From: Clostridiales bacterium
GTDB lineage: Bacteria > Bacillota > Clostridia > Christensenellales > CAG-138
NCBI GenBank assembly: GCA_012511925.1
Contig: JAAZFD010000274.1
Coordinates: 1-15,149, forward strand
Length of the DNA: 15,149 nucleotides
Direction of reading: 5' to 3'
Shown piece by piece: positions 5,794 through 14,059 of the stretch; position 1 is the stretch's first letter; every line of letters starts with the position of its first letter. The notes beneath the pieces were generated by a model. It did not search any database. It was not told where the DNA came from and saw only the letters and a list, made by a program, of their open reading frames with translations. A program made the position numbers and the translations under genes.

Positions 5794-7266
5794 CTAGCAC
5801 ATATAGCCTGTAACAATCAATGTACCAGCTACTATTCCTAAGAAGCCTGCCATGATTGCGGCAAAAACAAAGCCAATTCTTATATAGAACGAGGTAAGCT
5901 GTAATGTATAATCGGGGATACAGAAATTGCCCAAGCCAACAAATGCAACGAGTATTAACACAACTGCACTTGCCAAGTTAGCAGCAACAGCCGCCTGCCC
6001 TAATACAAGACCACCTATTATGCCGAGTGCCTGCCCGATACTCCCTGGGACTCTCATACCTGCTTCCCTTATTAGCTGGAAAACGAGCATCAGCATTACA
6101 AGCTCTACGCTAATTGGCACAAATACCATTACACGAGAAGCAATAATTGTGTTTAGCAATTCTGGCGATAAAAACCCATGATGATACATTACTATGGCAA
6201 TGAATAGCCCAGGTAGATAAATCGATGTAATTGCCGCTATTATTCGCACTGCCCTAACGAAAGAAGCGGCGGGGCTGCGAGCGTAAAAATCCTCTGGCAT
6301 CGAAAACATCATATACAGGGTTGTAGGAACTATAGCAATAAGTGGACTACCATCACACACAAGTGCAACATGCCCTTCAAGCAAGAATGAAGCACATCTG
6401 TCTGGCTTTTCGGTCAGCAATGCACTCGTAAATGGCGAGTTTGGTGTGCTTTCCATCATTTGAATCAAGGTGCTAATCGCAAAAACTTTTTTTATGTTTA
6501 TTTTTGATAGTCTGCGCTTAACCTCGTTTACAAGTGCATTGTTGGCTACGCCCTCGCAATAAAGTATTCCGATTTTTGTGTTGCTCTCCTTGCCTGCTGT
6601 GCGCATTTCGCAAACTAAATTATCGGTTTGAATGCTTTTTCTAATCATTGAAACATTTGTCCTTAGGCTTTCAACAAATGCTTCCTTTGGTCCTAACACC
6701 GTTTTTTCGTTTTCGGATACATCAACGCTACGAGTTGGGTAAAGCCTTGAATCAAATACAAGCGCACGTTCCTCGCCTTCTATGAATATAATCGCTTGTC
6801 CAGCTAATATTTTTCTTTTTAGCTTTACGAATTTGTTTTCGGTTTTGGCGTCGCATACCGTAAATACGCTTTTTAGTACATACTCGTATAGGGGCTTAGT
6901 TGCATTTTTTATCGCCCCCTCCTTCATGCCATCTCGCAAAAGAAAATCATTGATTACCATGGCATTAGAAATTCCGTTAATGAAAACGATAGCCGCAGGA
7001 ACCTCACCGCCGAGCATAAATTCTCTAATCAATAGGTCGGGGTTTATATCCGTCCTAAAATCCTGCCTTATCATGGTTAGATTGCTATGCAAATCTTTAT
7101 TTATAGGTAAATCTTCTTTTACATTACTTTCAAGCTGTGTACTGCGTTCTCCACGCTCTTTTTCGTAGGGGTCGCCGTACTCGGTTTCGTATAACTCAAA
7201 ACGCCTGTCTGAATCGTCAAACTTGAATACATTCGAAAAAGAATTAAATACTTGCTTAATGCTCAT
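5794..7266 (-). CDS. gerA: GerA-type spore germination protein (GerAA/SpoVAF family), interrupted before its C-terminal tail
   Basis: This is the A subunit of a GerA-type germinant receptor, a spore inner-membrane protein whose oligomers are thought to form an ion channel opened by the germinant. Residues about 60-290 form the soluble N-terminal domain (NPDLLIREF, FINGISNAMVINDFLL, LGPKEAFVESLRTN). From about 295 the membrane domain begins: LLEGHVALVCDGSP, then helices near 340-360, 380-398, 412-440 and 460-487, with the hallmark IREAGMRVPGSIGQALG and GGLVLGQAAV blocks. Translation stops at TAG after GYMC (490 residues), though the family's final tail is still encoded in frame beyond it. GAGGAG lies 9 bases before the ATG. 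It is the first gene of the gerA-gerB-gerC operon. If the stop is real, the protein lacks only the cytoplasmic tail and may or may not work. Confidence 0.93.
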   Translation of the reverse strand: MSIKQVFNSFSNVFKFDDSDRRFELYETEYGDPYEKERGERSTQLESNVKEDLPINKDLHSNLTMIRQDFRTDINPDLLIREFMLGGEVPAAIVFINGISNAMVINDFLLRDGMKEGAIKNATKPLYEYVLKSVFTVCDAKTENKFVKLKRKILAGQAIIFIEGEERALVFDSRLYPTRSVDVSENEKTVLGPKEAFVESLRTNVSMIRKSIQTDNLVCEMRTAGKESNTKIGILYCEGVANNALVNEVKRRLSKINIKKVFAISTLIQMMESTPNSPFTSALLTEKPDRCASFLLEGHVALVCDGSPLIAIVPTTLYMMFSMPEDFYARSPAASFVRAVRIIAAITSIYLPGLFIAIVMYHHGFLSPELLNTIIASRVMVFVPISVELVMLMLVFQLIREAGMRVPGSIGQALGIIGGLVLGQAAVAANLASAVVLILVAFVGLGNFCIPDYTLQLTSFYIRIGFVFAAIMAGFLGIVAGTLIVTGYMC

Positions 7267-7355
7267 TATTGTTTACTCCTCAATGGAATAAGTATTTGCA
7301 TTTAAGTGAAAAATTATCCAAAACTTTTGCCTTTGATATTATTGGAATAGGATAT

Positions 7356-7380
7356 AAAAAGAGTACGTATTGTACTCTTT
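7356..7380 (-). terminator. intrinsic terminator-like hairpin after ftsY
   Basis: On the minus strand the perfect 9-bp arms AAAGAGTAC and GTACTCTTT flank a 5-base loop and run into five T residues (plus-strand A at 7356-7360). It lies about 60 bases past the ftsY stop and 90 bases before gerA, a sensible place to end the pgk-tpiA-gpmI-ftsY transcript. The stem has only four G/C pairs, so it may be leaky. The remainder of 7267-7440 is AT-rich and should hold the gerA promoter, which is not identified with confidence. Confidence 0.55.
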
Positions 7381-7440
7381 GTTTTCTGCTATGGTCTGCG
7401 GGCGCACACAGGTACGCCGCTGCTTTATGAATTTACGGAA

Positions 7441-8451
7441 TTACTTTTCGTCTAAAAGCGCCTTTGCAAAGTCATCAGCATTGAAAGGTCGCATATCGTC
7501 TATGCCCTCACCTACTCCGATAAAGCGAATTGGCAGGTTTAGCATATCTTTAATTGACACCGCTATGCCGCCCTTGGCTGTGCCGTCAAGTTTTGTGATG
7601 ATAAGCCCTGTTAGCCCACTCGATTCAGAAAACGCCTGTGCCTGTAAAACCGCATTTTGACCTGTGGTAGCATCTAAAACAAGCAATACTTCTACGGGTA
7701 CATCGGGCAGCTCTCTTGAAATAACCCGGCGAATCTTTGCAAGCTCGTCCATCAGGTTTTTCTTGTTGTGAAGTCTGCCTGCTGTATCACAAATCAAGAG
7801 ATTATGCTTTTTTGCTTTGAATGAAGCTATTGCATCGAACACGACTGCGGCAGGGTCTGCCCCCTCGCCATGCTTTATAATAGGAACATCGGCACGAGTT
7901 GACCAAACTGTAAGTTGCTCTGCTGCGGCGGCACGAAAGGTATCTGCAGCGGCAAGCAAAACACTTTTTCCGCTTAGCTTATAGTAGTTTGCCAGCTTTC
8001 CTATTGAGGTTGTTTTGCCAACTCCATTTACGCCTACTATCAATATAACCGCTTGATTGTCTGTAACTTGGAACTCGCTTTGTGGCTCCATTTTTTCGGC
8101 TAATAAATGCACTAATGCTTCCCTTGCTTCTGTTGGCAGGGTTAGCTTTTGCTCTTTTACTACCTTGCGGAGAGAGCTTAGCACTTCTGCGGCTGTGTCC
8201 ATTCCCATATCGGCTAAAATCATTGCTTCTTCTAACTCGTCGTAGAAATCATCGTCAATTCGCTCATGGGTTTTGAAAACAGAGCTTAAAAGCCCTCCGC
8301 CTGTTTTTGAAAGCGAGGTCTTTAGCTTTGCAAAAAATCCTTTGCTTTGCGGTTCGTCTTTCTTTTCGGTTGCAGGCTTTAGCGCTTCAGAGAATACAAC
8401 CTCTGAAACGCTTCTGTTATCCGTTTCCTTTTTCTTCTTGAAAATACCCAT
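7441..8451 (-). CDS. ftsY: signal recognition particle receptor FtsY
   Basis: FtsY is the membrane-associated SRP-family GTPase that docks the Ffh-4.5S RNA-ribosome complex at the Sec translocon. The 336 residues begin MGIFKKKKE, a basic membrane-binding start, followed by a short acidic/lysine region without the long A domain of enterobacterial FtsY. The N domain covers about 55-125 and the G domain 135-336. G-domain motifs are GVNGVGKTT (140-148, P-loop), AADTFRAAA (168-176), DTAGR (222-226), TKLDG (286-290, guanine specificity) and GVGEGIDDMRPF near the end. The start is two bases after the gpmI TAG and its Shine-Dalgarno (TATGGAGTAG) is made from the last gpmI codons, so translation is probably coupled. 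It is the last gene of a glycolytic operon; ffh is not in the window. Confidence 0.97.
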   Translation of the reverse strand: MGIFKKKKETDNRSVSEVVFSEALKPATEKKDEPQSKGFFAKLKTSLSKTGGGLLSSVFKTHERIDDDFYDELEEAMILADMGMDTAAEVLSSLRKVVKEQKLTLPTEAREALVHLLAEKMEPQSEFQVTDNQAVILIVGVNGVGKTTSIGKLANYYKLSGKSVLLAAADTFRAAAAEQLTVWSTRADVPIIKHGEGADPAAVVFDAIASFKAKKHNLLICDTAGRLHNKKNLMDELAKIRRVISRELPDVPVEVLLVLDATTGQNAVLQAQAFSESSGLTGLIITKLDGTAKGGIAVSIKDMLNLPIRFIGVGEGIDDMRPFNADDFAKALLDEK

Positions 8452-8453
8452 AA

Positions 8454-10007
8454 CTACTCCATAATCAGCGAAATTCCCGTCATTATTTCGGGTTTTTCAA
8501 TATTCATAAGCTGAAGAAGGGTTGGCGCAACATCGCATAGCTTCCCGTTTTCTCGCAATCCAATGTTGTTTTTCTCATTGTCTGCGACTATCAGCATAAC
8601 CTTTGAGGTTGTATGCTCGGTTAGCGGCTTTCTAGTTAGTCTATCTATCATTTTTTCCGCATTGCCATGGTCTGCGGTGATAATCGCCCTGCCGTTTTGC
8701 GCTAAGATTGTTTCTACTACTCGTTTTAGGCATTCGTCAACTACCTTAACTGCTTCTACGGTTGCATCGAAATCGCCTGTATGCCCTACCATATCGGGGT
8801 TTGCAAAGTTTAGCACTATAAAATCATACTTACCGCTTTCGATTCGCTTTACGCATTCCTCTGCCACCTCGTAAGCGCTCATTGCTGGCTTTTGGCTGTA
8901 TTTTTCAACCTTGGGAGAAGGGATTAACGCCCTGTCCTCGCCTAAAAACTGTGTTTCGCTGTTGCCGTTAAAGAACTTCGTTACATGGGCAAACTTTTCG
9001 GTTTCTGCGATTCTTAATTGCGTAAGCCCAAGTTTAGAGATATATTCGCCCAATGTGCCTTCAAGGCTTTTTCGGTCGAAAGCTATATTCATATGCGAGT
9101 CTATACTGCCCTTGTATGGCGACATAGAAGCAAAGTACGGGAAGCAATTTTCTTTCCTGTGGAAGTTTTCAACACCAAACTCCTCATCTGAAACGAGAAG
9201 CGTTTTTGCCAATTGGTACGCTCTGTCGGGTCGGAAATTATAGAATATTACGCTGTCTTGCTTTTCGATTGTTGCGACTGGAGCGCCATTCTCTACTATT
9301 ACAGCAGGCACAACATATTCGTCGAAAATACCTTCGGAATATGAAGAAAACACCGCTTCATGTGCGCTGCTGAACTCGTTACCCACACCGAAAACAAGCG
9401 CATCATATGCCTTTTGAACACGAGTGAAGTTGTTATCCCTGTCCATGGCGAAAAATCTGCCCATAACGCTTGCAATTTTACCGTTGTTTACGGAGTTTAG
9501 CTTGCTTTGTAGCTCGTCTATAAAGTCGATTCCGCTGTTTGGGGCGGTATCTCTGCCGTCTAAAAAGCAATGAATAATTAGCTTTTTTATATTGTGTTGC
9601 GTTGCCAAATCAATCAATGCGAACAGGTGATTTATATGGCTATGTACTCCGCCATCGGATAGCAAGCCGAAAATATGCAGGGCAGAATCATTCTCTTTGC
9701 AATTTTTTATTGCACCCAAGAACGCTTTGTTTTCAAAAAAACTACCCTTTTCAATGTGTTCGTTTATAAATAGCAATTCTTGAGGAACTATTCTGCCTGC
9801 ACCTAAATTCATGTGTCCTACTTCCGAGTTGCCCATTTGCCCCTCAGGCAAGCCAACATCCACCCCCGAGGCGGCAATAAACGTGTTGGGGTAGCTTTCT
9901 AAAAGTTTAGGAATGTAGGTTAAATCGGCGGCCGCTATGGCGTTTCCGAAAACCTCTTTTGTGCAGCCAAATCCGTCTAACACTATAAGTGCTGTGAGTT
10001 TCTTCAT
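8454..10007 (-). CDS. gpmI: 2,3-bisphosphoglycerate-independent phosphoglycerate mutase
   Basis: This glycolytic enzyme interconverts 3- and 2-phosphoglycerate through a phosphoserine intermediate and needs two manganese ions. It is an alkaline phosphatase superfamily protein of 517 residues, the usual length. Visible motifs are IVLDGFG (metal Asp11), GQMGNSEVGHMNLGAGR with nucleophile Ser61, HCFLDGRDTAPNSG (around 146-159, substrate site), NFANPDMVGHTGDFDA (metal Asp and His near 405 and 409), TADHGN (near 444-449) and TEHTT (His near 465). All catalytic positions are present. The ATG follows the tpiA stop by 6 bases with no good Shine-Dalgarno (AATACCGTATG), so it probably relies on re-initiation after tpiA. 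It ends in TAG, which also shows that TAG works as a stop in this genome. Confidence 0.98.
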   Translation of the reverse strand: MKKLTALIVLDGFGCTKEVFGNAIAAADLTYIPKLLESYPNTFIAASGVDVGLPEGQMGNSEVGHMNLGAGRIVPQELLFINEHIEKGSFFENKAFLGAIKNCKENDSALHIFGLLSDGGVHSHINHLFALIDLATQHNIKKLIIHCFLDGRDTAPNSGIDFIDELQSKLNSVNNGKIASVMGRFFAMDRDNNFTRVQKAYDALVFGVGNEFSSAHEAVFSSYSEGIFDEYVVPAVIVENGAPVATIEKQDSVIFYNFRPDRAYQLAKTLLVSDEEFGVENFHRKENCFPYFASMSPYKGSIDSHMNIAFDRKSLEGTLGEYISKLGLTQLRIAETEKFAHVTKFFNGNSETQFLGEDRALIPSPKVEKYSQKPAMSAYEVAEECVKRIESGKYDFIVLNFANPDMVGHTGDFDATVEAVKVVDECLKRVVETILAQNGRAIITADHGNAEKMIDRLTRKPLTEHTTSKVMLIVADNEKNNIGLRENGKLCDVAPTLLQLMNIEKPEIMTGISLIME

Positions 10008-10013
10008 ACGGTA

Positions 10014-10769
10014 TTATTTACTTGCCACCGCACAGATTGTAGCAAAATCCTCTGCCTTTAGGCTTGCGCCACCGATTAAACCACCGTCTATGTTCTCCAT
10101 AGCCATTAGCTCGCTTGCGTTCTTAGCGTTCATGCTTCCGCCATACTGAATGCGAGTGTTTTGTGCTGTTTCTTTACCAAATACTTTTGCAATAGTGTTT
10201 CTAATAGCAAGTATTGTATCGTTTGCTTCTTGGCTTGTGGCTGTTTTGCCTGTGCCTATCGCCCAAATAGGCTCGTAAGCTATTACAAGACTTTGTACCT
10301 GCTGACCGCTAAAACCATTTAGTGCCGCCACGATTTGTTTTGAAACAAAATCGTTTGTTGTGCCAGCTTCTCTAATTTCTAATGATTCGCCTACACAAAT
10401 AATAGGAATCAAGCCGCTTGTTAGTGCATATTTTGCACGTTGGTTTACGGTTTCGTCTGTTTCACCAAAGTATTGCCTGCGTTCGCTATGACCGACTATT
10501 GCATACTTAACACCAAGCTCTAAAAGCATTTTTGCGCTTATTTCGCCTGTGAAAGCACCGTTTTCCTTCCAATGAACATTCTGTGCGCCCAACTGAATAT
10601 TAGTGCCCTTTATGGCTTCGCTTACGGCTTGAATGTCGATTGCCGGGGGGCATACCACAACTTCGCAATTGCTGTTTTGCACCTTGGGTGCTAACTCTTC
10701 TACCAATGCCTTTGCCTCATTGGGCGTTAAATTCATCTTCCAATTTCCTGCAATAATATGCTTTCTCAT
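10014..10769 (-). CDS. tpiA: triosephosphate isomerase
   Basis: TpiA interconverts dihydroxyacetone phosphate and glyceraldehyde 3-phosphate and is a cytoplasmic (beta/alpha)8 barrel dimer. The 251 residues show AGNWKMN with Asn9 and Lys11, VGHSERR with electrophile His94, AYEPIWAIGTGKTA with catalytic base Glu166 and the flexible loop 6, and the phosphate-binding YGGSMNAKN and GGLIGGASL motifs. Nothing is missing. The start has a strong GGAGG 6 bases upstream and lies 14 bases after the pgk stop, so it is the second gene of the operon. Confidence 0.98.
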   Translation of the reverse strand: MRKHIIAGNWKMNLTPNEAKALVEELAPKVQNSNCEVVVCPPAIDIQAVSEAIKGTNIQLGAQNVHWKENGAFTGEISAKMLLELGVKYAIVGHSERRQYFGETDETVNQRAKYALTSGLIPIICVGESLEIREAGTTNDFVSKQIVAALNGFSGQQVQSLVIAYEPIWAIGTGKTATSQEANDTILAIRNTIAKVFGKETAQNTRIQYGGSMNAKNASELMAMENIDGGLIGGASLKAEDFATICAVASK

Positions 10770-10783
10770 TTTATTCCTCCGAA

Positions 10784-11992
10784 TTATTTATCTTGTATTG
10801 CCTCTATGCCGGGCAGTTTTTTACCTTCTAAATACTCAAGCGATGCACCGCCACCTGTAGAAATATGAGTCATTCTTTCCTCAAATCCCATTTGCATAAC
10901 TGCCGCCGCCGAGTCTCCGCCACCTATTATAGTGATTGCATCGCTCTCTGCGCAAGCCCTTGCAACCGCTTCCGTTCCCTTTGCAAACTCCGGGAACTCA
11001 AAAACGCCAACAGGACCGTTCCAAACAACGGTTTTTGCAGTTTTAATATGATGTGCAAAAAGCTCTCTTGTGTTTTCGCCTGCATCCATTCCCATCATAT
11101 CGGCTGGTATTTGCGTAGCGTTCACAGATATGTGCTTTGACTCGTTTGAGAACTCCTCTGCAACTATTACATCTATGGGCAAGAACAGGTTTACGTTTTT
11201 TTCCTTTGCTTCTATAAGTAGCTCTGAAGCTAAGGCAATGCTTTCATCGTCTGTTTTAATCGATTTTCCGATTTCATAGCCCTGTGCTTTCAAAAAGATA
11301 TACGCCATGCCGCCACCTATTAGAAGCGTATCGCACATATTTAGCAGATTTCTAATAACACCAATTTTATCCTTTACCTTTACGCCGCCTAAGATAGCTA
11401 CGAATGGGCGAGCGGGGTTTTTAAGTGCCGAATCCATAGCGGATATTTCTTTTTCGATTAGGAAGCCTACTGCCGAGGGGAGATACGCACATACTCCTGC
11501 GGTTGAGGCATGCGCCCTATGAACCGTTCCGAAAGCATCGGACACGAAAATATCAGCTAAGCTGGCTAATTTCTTTGCAAATTCGGAATCGTTTTGCTCT
11601 TCCTCGGGGTAAAATCTAAGGTTTTCTAAAAGCAATATTTCACCGTTTTGAAGGGCAGTAGCCTTTGCCTTTGCATCTTCACCTATGGTATCGCTTGCAA
11701 ATGTGATTTTTACATCGGGCAGAAGCTCGCAAAGCCTTTGATACACAGGCGCTAAGGACATCTCACTTACCACCTTGCCCTTTGGTCTGCCTAAATGCGA
11801 ACAAAGAATGACCTTTGCATTGTCCGCTAACAGATGCTTGATTGTTGGCATAGCCGCAACAATTCGCTTGTCGTCTGTAATTTGCTGATTTTCATTAAGC
11901 GGTACATTGAAATCGACACTAACGGGTACTCGCTTTAAGTCAAAATTGAAATCTCTTAAGGTTTTTTTCGAGATTCCTGGATTATTCAACAT
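10784..11992 (-). CDS. pgk: phosphoglycerate kinase
   Basis: Pgk transfers phosphate from 1,3-bisphosphoglycerate to ADP in the first ATP-yielding step of glycolysis. ATG 11992 (402 residues) is preferred to GTG 12001 because GGAGGTGA overlaps that GTG and is correctly spaced for the ATG. Family motifs are [77 protein letters not shown] and [14 protein letters not shown], which cover the 3-phosphoglycerate and nucleotide sites. One oddity is that the usually invariant Arg in the N-terminal signature (normally LVRVDFNVP) is Ser here (PVSVDFNVP). It is the first gene of pgk-tpiA-gpmI-ftsY, and gap is not adjacent. Confidence 0.98.
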   Translation of the reverse strand: MLNNPGISKKTLRDFNFDLKRVPVSVDFNVPLNENQQITDDKRIVAAMPTIKHLLADNAKVILCSHLGRPKGKVVSEMSLAPVYQRLCELLPDVKITFASDTIGEDAKAKATALQNGEILLLENLRFYPEEEQNDSEFAKKLASLADIFVSDAFGTVHRAHASTAGVCAYLPSAVGFLIEKEISAMDSALKNPARPFVAILGGVKVKDKIGVIRNLLNMCDTLLIGGGMAYIFLKAQGYEIGKSIKTDDESIALASELLIEAKEKNVNLFLPIDVIVAEEFSNESKHISVNATQIPADMMGMDAGENTRELFAHHIKTAKTVVWNGPVGVFEFPEFAKGTEAVARACAESDAITIIGGGDSAAAVMQMGFEERMTHISTGGGASLEYLEGKKLPGIEAIQDK

Positions 11993-12036
11993 TTTTCTCA
12001 CCTCCGAAATGTTTTGTGTTAAATTTTCCTATTGAT

Positions 12037-12064
12037 ATTCTACCACAAATAAACTTTCATTCAA
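12037..12064 (-). promoter_or_regulatory. sigma-A-like promoter for pgk-tpiA-gpmI-ftsY
   Basis: On the minus strand TTGAAT (12059-12064) and TAGAAT (12037-12042) are 16 bases apart, and TGG precedes the -10 (extended -10). The ATG of pgk is about 45 bases downstream of the -10, leaving room for the GGAGGTGA site. Confidence 0.6.
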
Positions 12065-12072
12065 CCATGGTT
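12063..12072. promoter_or_regulatory. 10-bp palindrome at the pgk -35 box
   Basis: AACCATGGTT is a perfect palindrome that overlaps the upstream edge of the pgk -35 element by two bases. That position suits a repressor or activator site for the glycolytic operon. It is short and could be chance. Confidence 0.3.
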
Positions 12073-12138
12073 TAGTCGAAATTCCAAGATTCAGCAAAAT
12101 ATAAGTTCTTTCAACCTTCTATTTATAAAACCATTATT

Positions 12139-12175
12139 AAAAAAAAATTCACAACCTATCCTAACATGGTATAAT
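12139..12175 (+). promoter_or_regulatory. strong sigma-A-like promoter for glgB-dgt
   Basis: TTCACA (12148-12153, 5 of 6 matches) and TATAAT (12170-12175, perfect) are separated by 16 bases, with TGG before the -10 (extended -10). A run of nine A (12139-12147) directly upstream of the -35 may act as an UP-like element. Transcription should start near 12182, giving a leader of about 20 bases before the chosen glgB ATG. The region between this and the divergent pgk promoter (12073-12138) is AT-rich with no other recognisable element. Confidence 0.7.
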
Positions 12176-12202
12176 AACATAACAATGCATTATGGAGAAA
12201 AA

Positions 12203-14050
12203 ATGGTAGAACAGGACATTTATTTATTTTTTGAGGGAACAGCCGCATATAGCTATAGGTTTTTGGGCTGCCATACAATCAAATTAGATGATAAAACACA
12301 GGCGAAGCGCTTTATTGTGTATGCGCCCCATGCAAAGGAAATTAGCGTTGTAGGTTCGTTCAACGATTGGGATATTAACAAAAACAAGATGGAAAAAATC
12401 GATGATGGCGGTATCTGGCAAGCGATTATTAAGAACGCTAACATAAACGATTTATATAAGTACGCAATTAGGACAAGCAACGGTAGCTTGATTTACAAGG
12501 CAGACCCCTACGCTTTTCGCAGTCAACACCGCCCCGAAACGGCTTCTGTTGTTTGGGATGTTGAAAACTACGAGTGGACAGACGAAAAGTATATGCAAGA
12601 GCGGCAAAAGAAAAACCCGTACAACTCCGCTATTAGCATATACGAGGTACATTTGGGTTCGTGGAAAAAAGATTTAGGCTTGTATCAGCTTTCAAAGGAG
12701 CTTGTTGACTATGTTTCCGACATGGGCTATACGCATATTGAGCTTATGCCTGTTAGCGAATTTCCGCTTGACGATAGCTGGGGTTATCAAATAACTGGTT
12801 ATTACTCCGTTACTACACGCTATGGAACTCCATGGGATTTGAAGCATTTTGTGAACGAATGCCACAAGCACAAAATAGGTGTAATTCTTGATTGGGTGCC
12901 TGCTCATTTCACAAGGGACGAGCACGGCCTGAGGCATTTTGACGGCGAGCCATTGTACGAGCATAGCGACCCACGAATAGGCGAGCAACCGCAATGGGGT
13001 ACGCAGCTATTTGACTTTTCAAAGCCTACTGTGCGTAGCTTTTTGATTTCTAATGCAGTATTTTTCTTGAAAGAATTTCATATAGACGGCTTGCGTGTTG
13101 ACGCTTGTAGATGCATGCTTTACCACGATTACGGCAAAGACCCAGGTCAGTGGGTTGCGAACAAGAATGGCGGCAGAGAAAACTTAGATGCAGTTGAATT
13201 TGTTCTTACGCTTTCAAAAACAGTTGGTAGAGAATGCCCCTCTGCTTTGCTTGTAGCCGAGGAAAGCACCACATTTCCGCTTGTAACTATGCCGCCCGAG
13301 CATGGGGGCTTAGGCTTTAATTTCAAGTGGAATATGGGTTATATGAATGATACGCTGTATTATATGAGCATGGATTCGTATTTTAGAAAGCATCACCACG
13401 ACAAGCTGACATTTTCCATGATGTATGCGTTTTCGGAAAACTACATACTACCCTTTTCACATGACGAGGTGGTGCATGGCAAGCGCTCTTTAATAGGCAG
13501 AATGCAAGGAGACTATGACCAACAGTTTGCTCAACTTCGTTTGCTTTATATGTATCAGTTTGCGCATCCGGGAAAAAAGCTAATGTTCATGGGTTGCGAG
13601 TTTGGGCAATTCATAGAATGGGATTTTAGGCGTTCTTTAGATTTTTTCCTGTTGGAATATCCAAGGCATAGAGAGATGAAAGACTTTGTGCGTGAGCTTA
13701 ATTCGGTGTATAAAAGCAATACTCCGCTATTTGCATACGATACAAGCTGGGACGGTTTTAGCTGGTTGGTAGCAGAAGATAAGGAGAGGTCTTTAATTGC
13801 TTTTATGCGCCACGACAAGCACAAAAAGGTTATTTGCGTTTGCAACTTTACACCTGTAAAATATGAGAGGTACAAAATTGAAGTTCCGCTTGCTTTAACG
13901 GCAGAGGTAATATTGCATTCAAGCGACTTAGGTTTTGGCGGATTTTTAGAGTACACAAAAAACATAGTGAAAAGCTACGAAGAAAACGGAAAGCATTTTA
14001 TCGATTTAGATATTGACAGCTATTCGGGAATTTACTTAAAAAGCATATAG
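12203..14050 (+). CDS. glgB: 1,4-alpha-glucan branching enzyme
   Basis: GlgB cuts an alpha-1,4 glucan and re-attaches the piece by an alpha-1,6 bond, making branches in glycogen. ATG 12203 (615 residues) is preferred to ATG 12185 because GGAG (12194-12197) is 5 bases upstream and the earlier ATG lies almost at the predicted transcription start. A CBM48 domain covers about 30-120 (VVGSFNDWD). The GH13 barrel follows (IYEVHLGSW, WVPAHFTRDEHGL), with nucleophile Asp300 in DGLRVDA, acid/base Glu353 in VAEEST and Asp421 in FSHDEVVHGK, and an all-beta C-terminal domain from about 515. The usual sequence after the nucleophile (VASMLY) is CRCMLY here. No other glycogen gene is nearby; it is instead joined to dgt, whose ribosome site overlaps its TAG stop. 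Confidence 0.97.
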   Translation: MVEQDIYLFFEGTAAYSYRFLGCHTIKLDDKTQAKRFIVYAPHAKEISVVGSFNDWDINKNKMEKIDDGGIWQAIIKNANINDLYKYAIRTSNGSLIYKADPYAFRSQHRPETASVVWDVENYEWTDEKYMQERQKKNPYNSAISIYEVHLGSWKKDLGLYQLSKELVDYVSDMGYTHIELMPVSEFPLDDSWGYQITGYYSVTTRYGTPWDLKHFVNECHKHKIGVILDWVPAHFTRDEHGLRHFDGEPLYEHSDPRIGEQPQWGTQLFDFSKPTVRSFLISNAVFFLKEFHIDGLRVDACRCMLYHDYGKDPGQWVANKNGGRENLDAVEFVLTLSKTVGRECPSALLVAEESTTFPLVTMPPEHGGLGFNFKWNMGYMNDTLYYMSMDSYFRKHHHDKLTFSMMYAFSENYILPFSHDEVVHGKRSLIGRMQGDYDQQFAQLRLLYMYQFAHPGKKLMFMGCEFGQFIEWDFRRSLDFFLLEYPRHREMKDFVRELNSVYKSNTPLFAYDTSWDGFSWLVAEDKERSLIAFMRHDKHKKVICVCNFTPVKYERYKIEVPLALTAEVILHSSDLGFGGFLEYTKNIVKSYEENGKHFIDLDIDSYSGIYLKSI

Positions 14051-14059
14051 GAGTGCAGC

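Noticed and set aside
5794..5796. A genome-wide genetic code in which TAG is a sense codon
   Set aside because: gpmI (8454-8456) and glgB (14048-14050) end with TAG exactly where the protein families end and where the next gene's start or ribosome site follows, so TAG is a normal stop here.
7270..7325. A sigma-G-type promoter for the gerA operon (GGATAA ... CAAATACT on the minus strand)
   Set aside because: Expected from biology, but the -35 and -10 matches are poor and the spacing is off, so I do not list it.
11993..12001. GTG start of pgk at 12001
   Set aside because: The GTG overlaps the GGAGGTGA Shine-Dalgarno that serves the ATG at 11992.
12185..12202. ATG 12185 as glgB start
   Set aside because: It lies within about 3 bases of the predicted transcription start and lacks a Shine-Dalgarno; ATG 12203 has GGAG 5 bases upstream.
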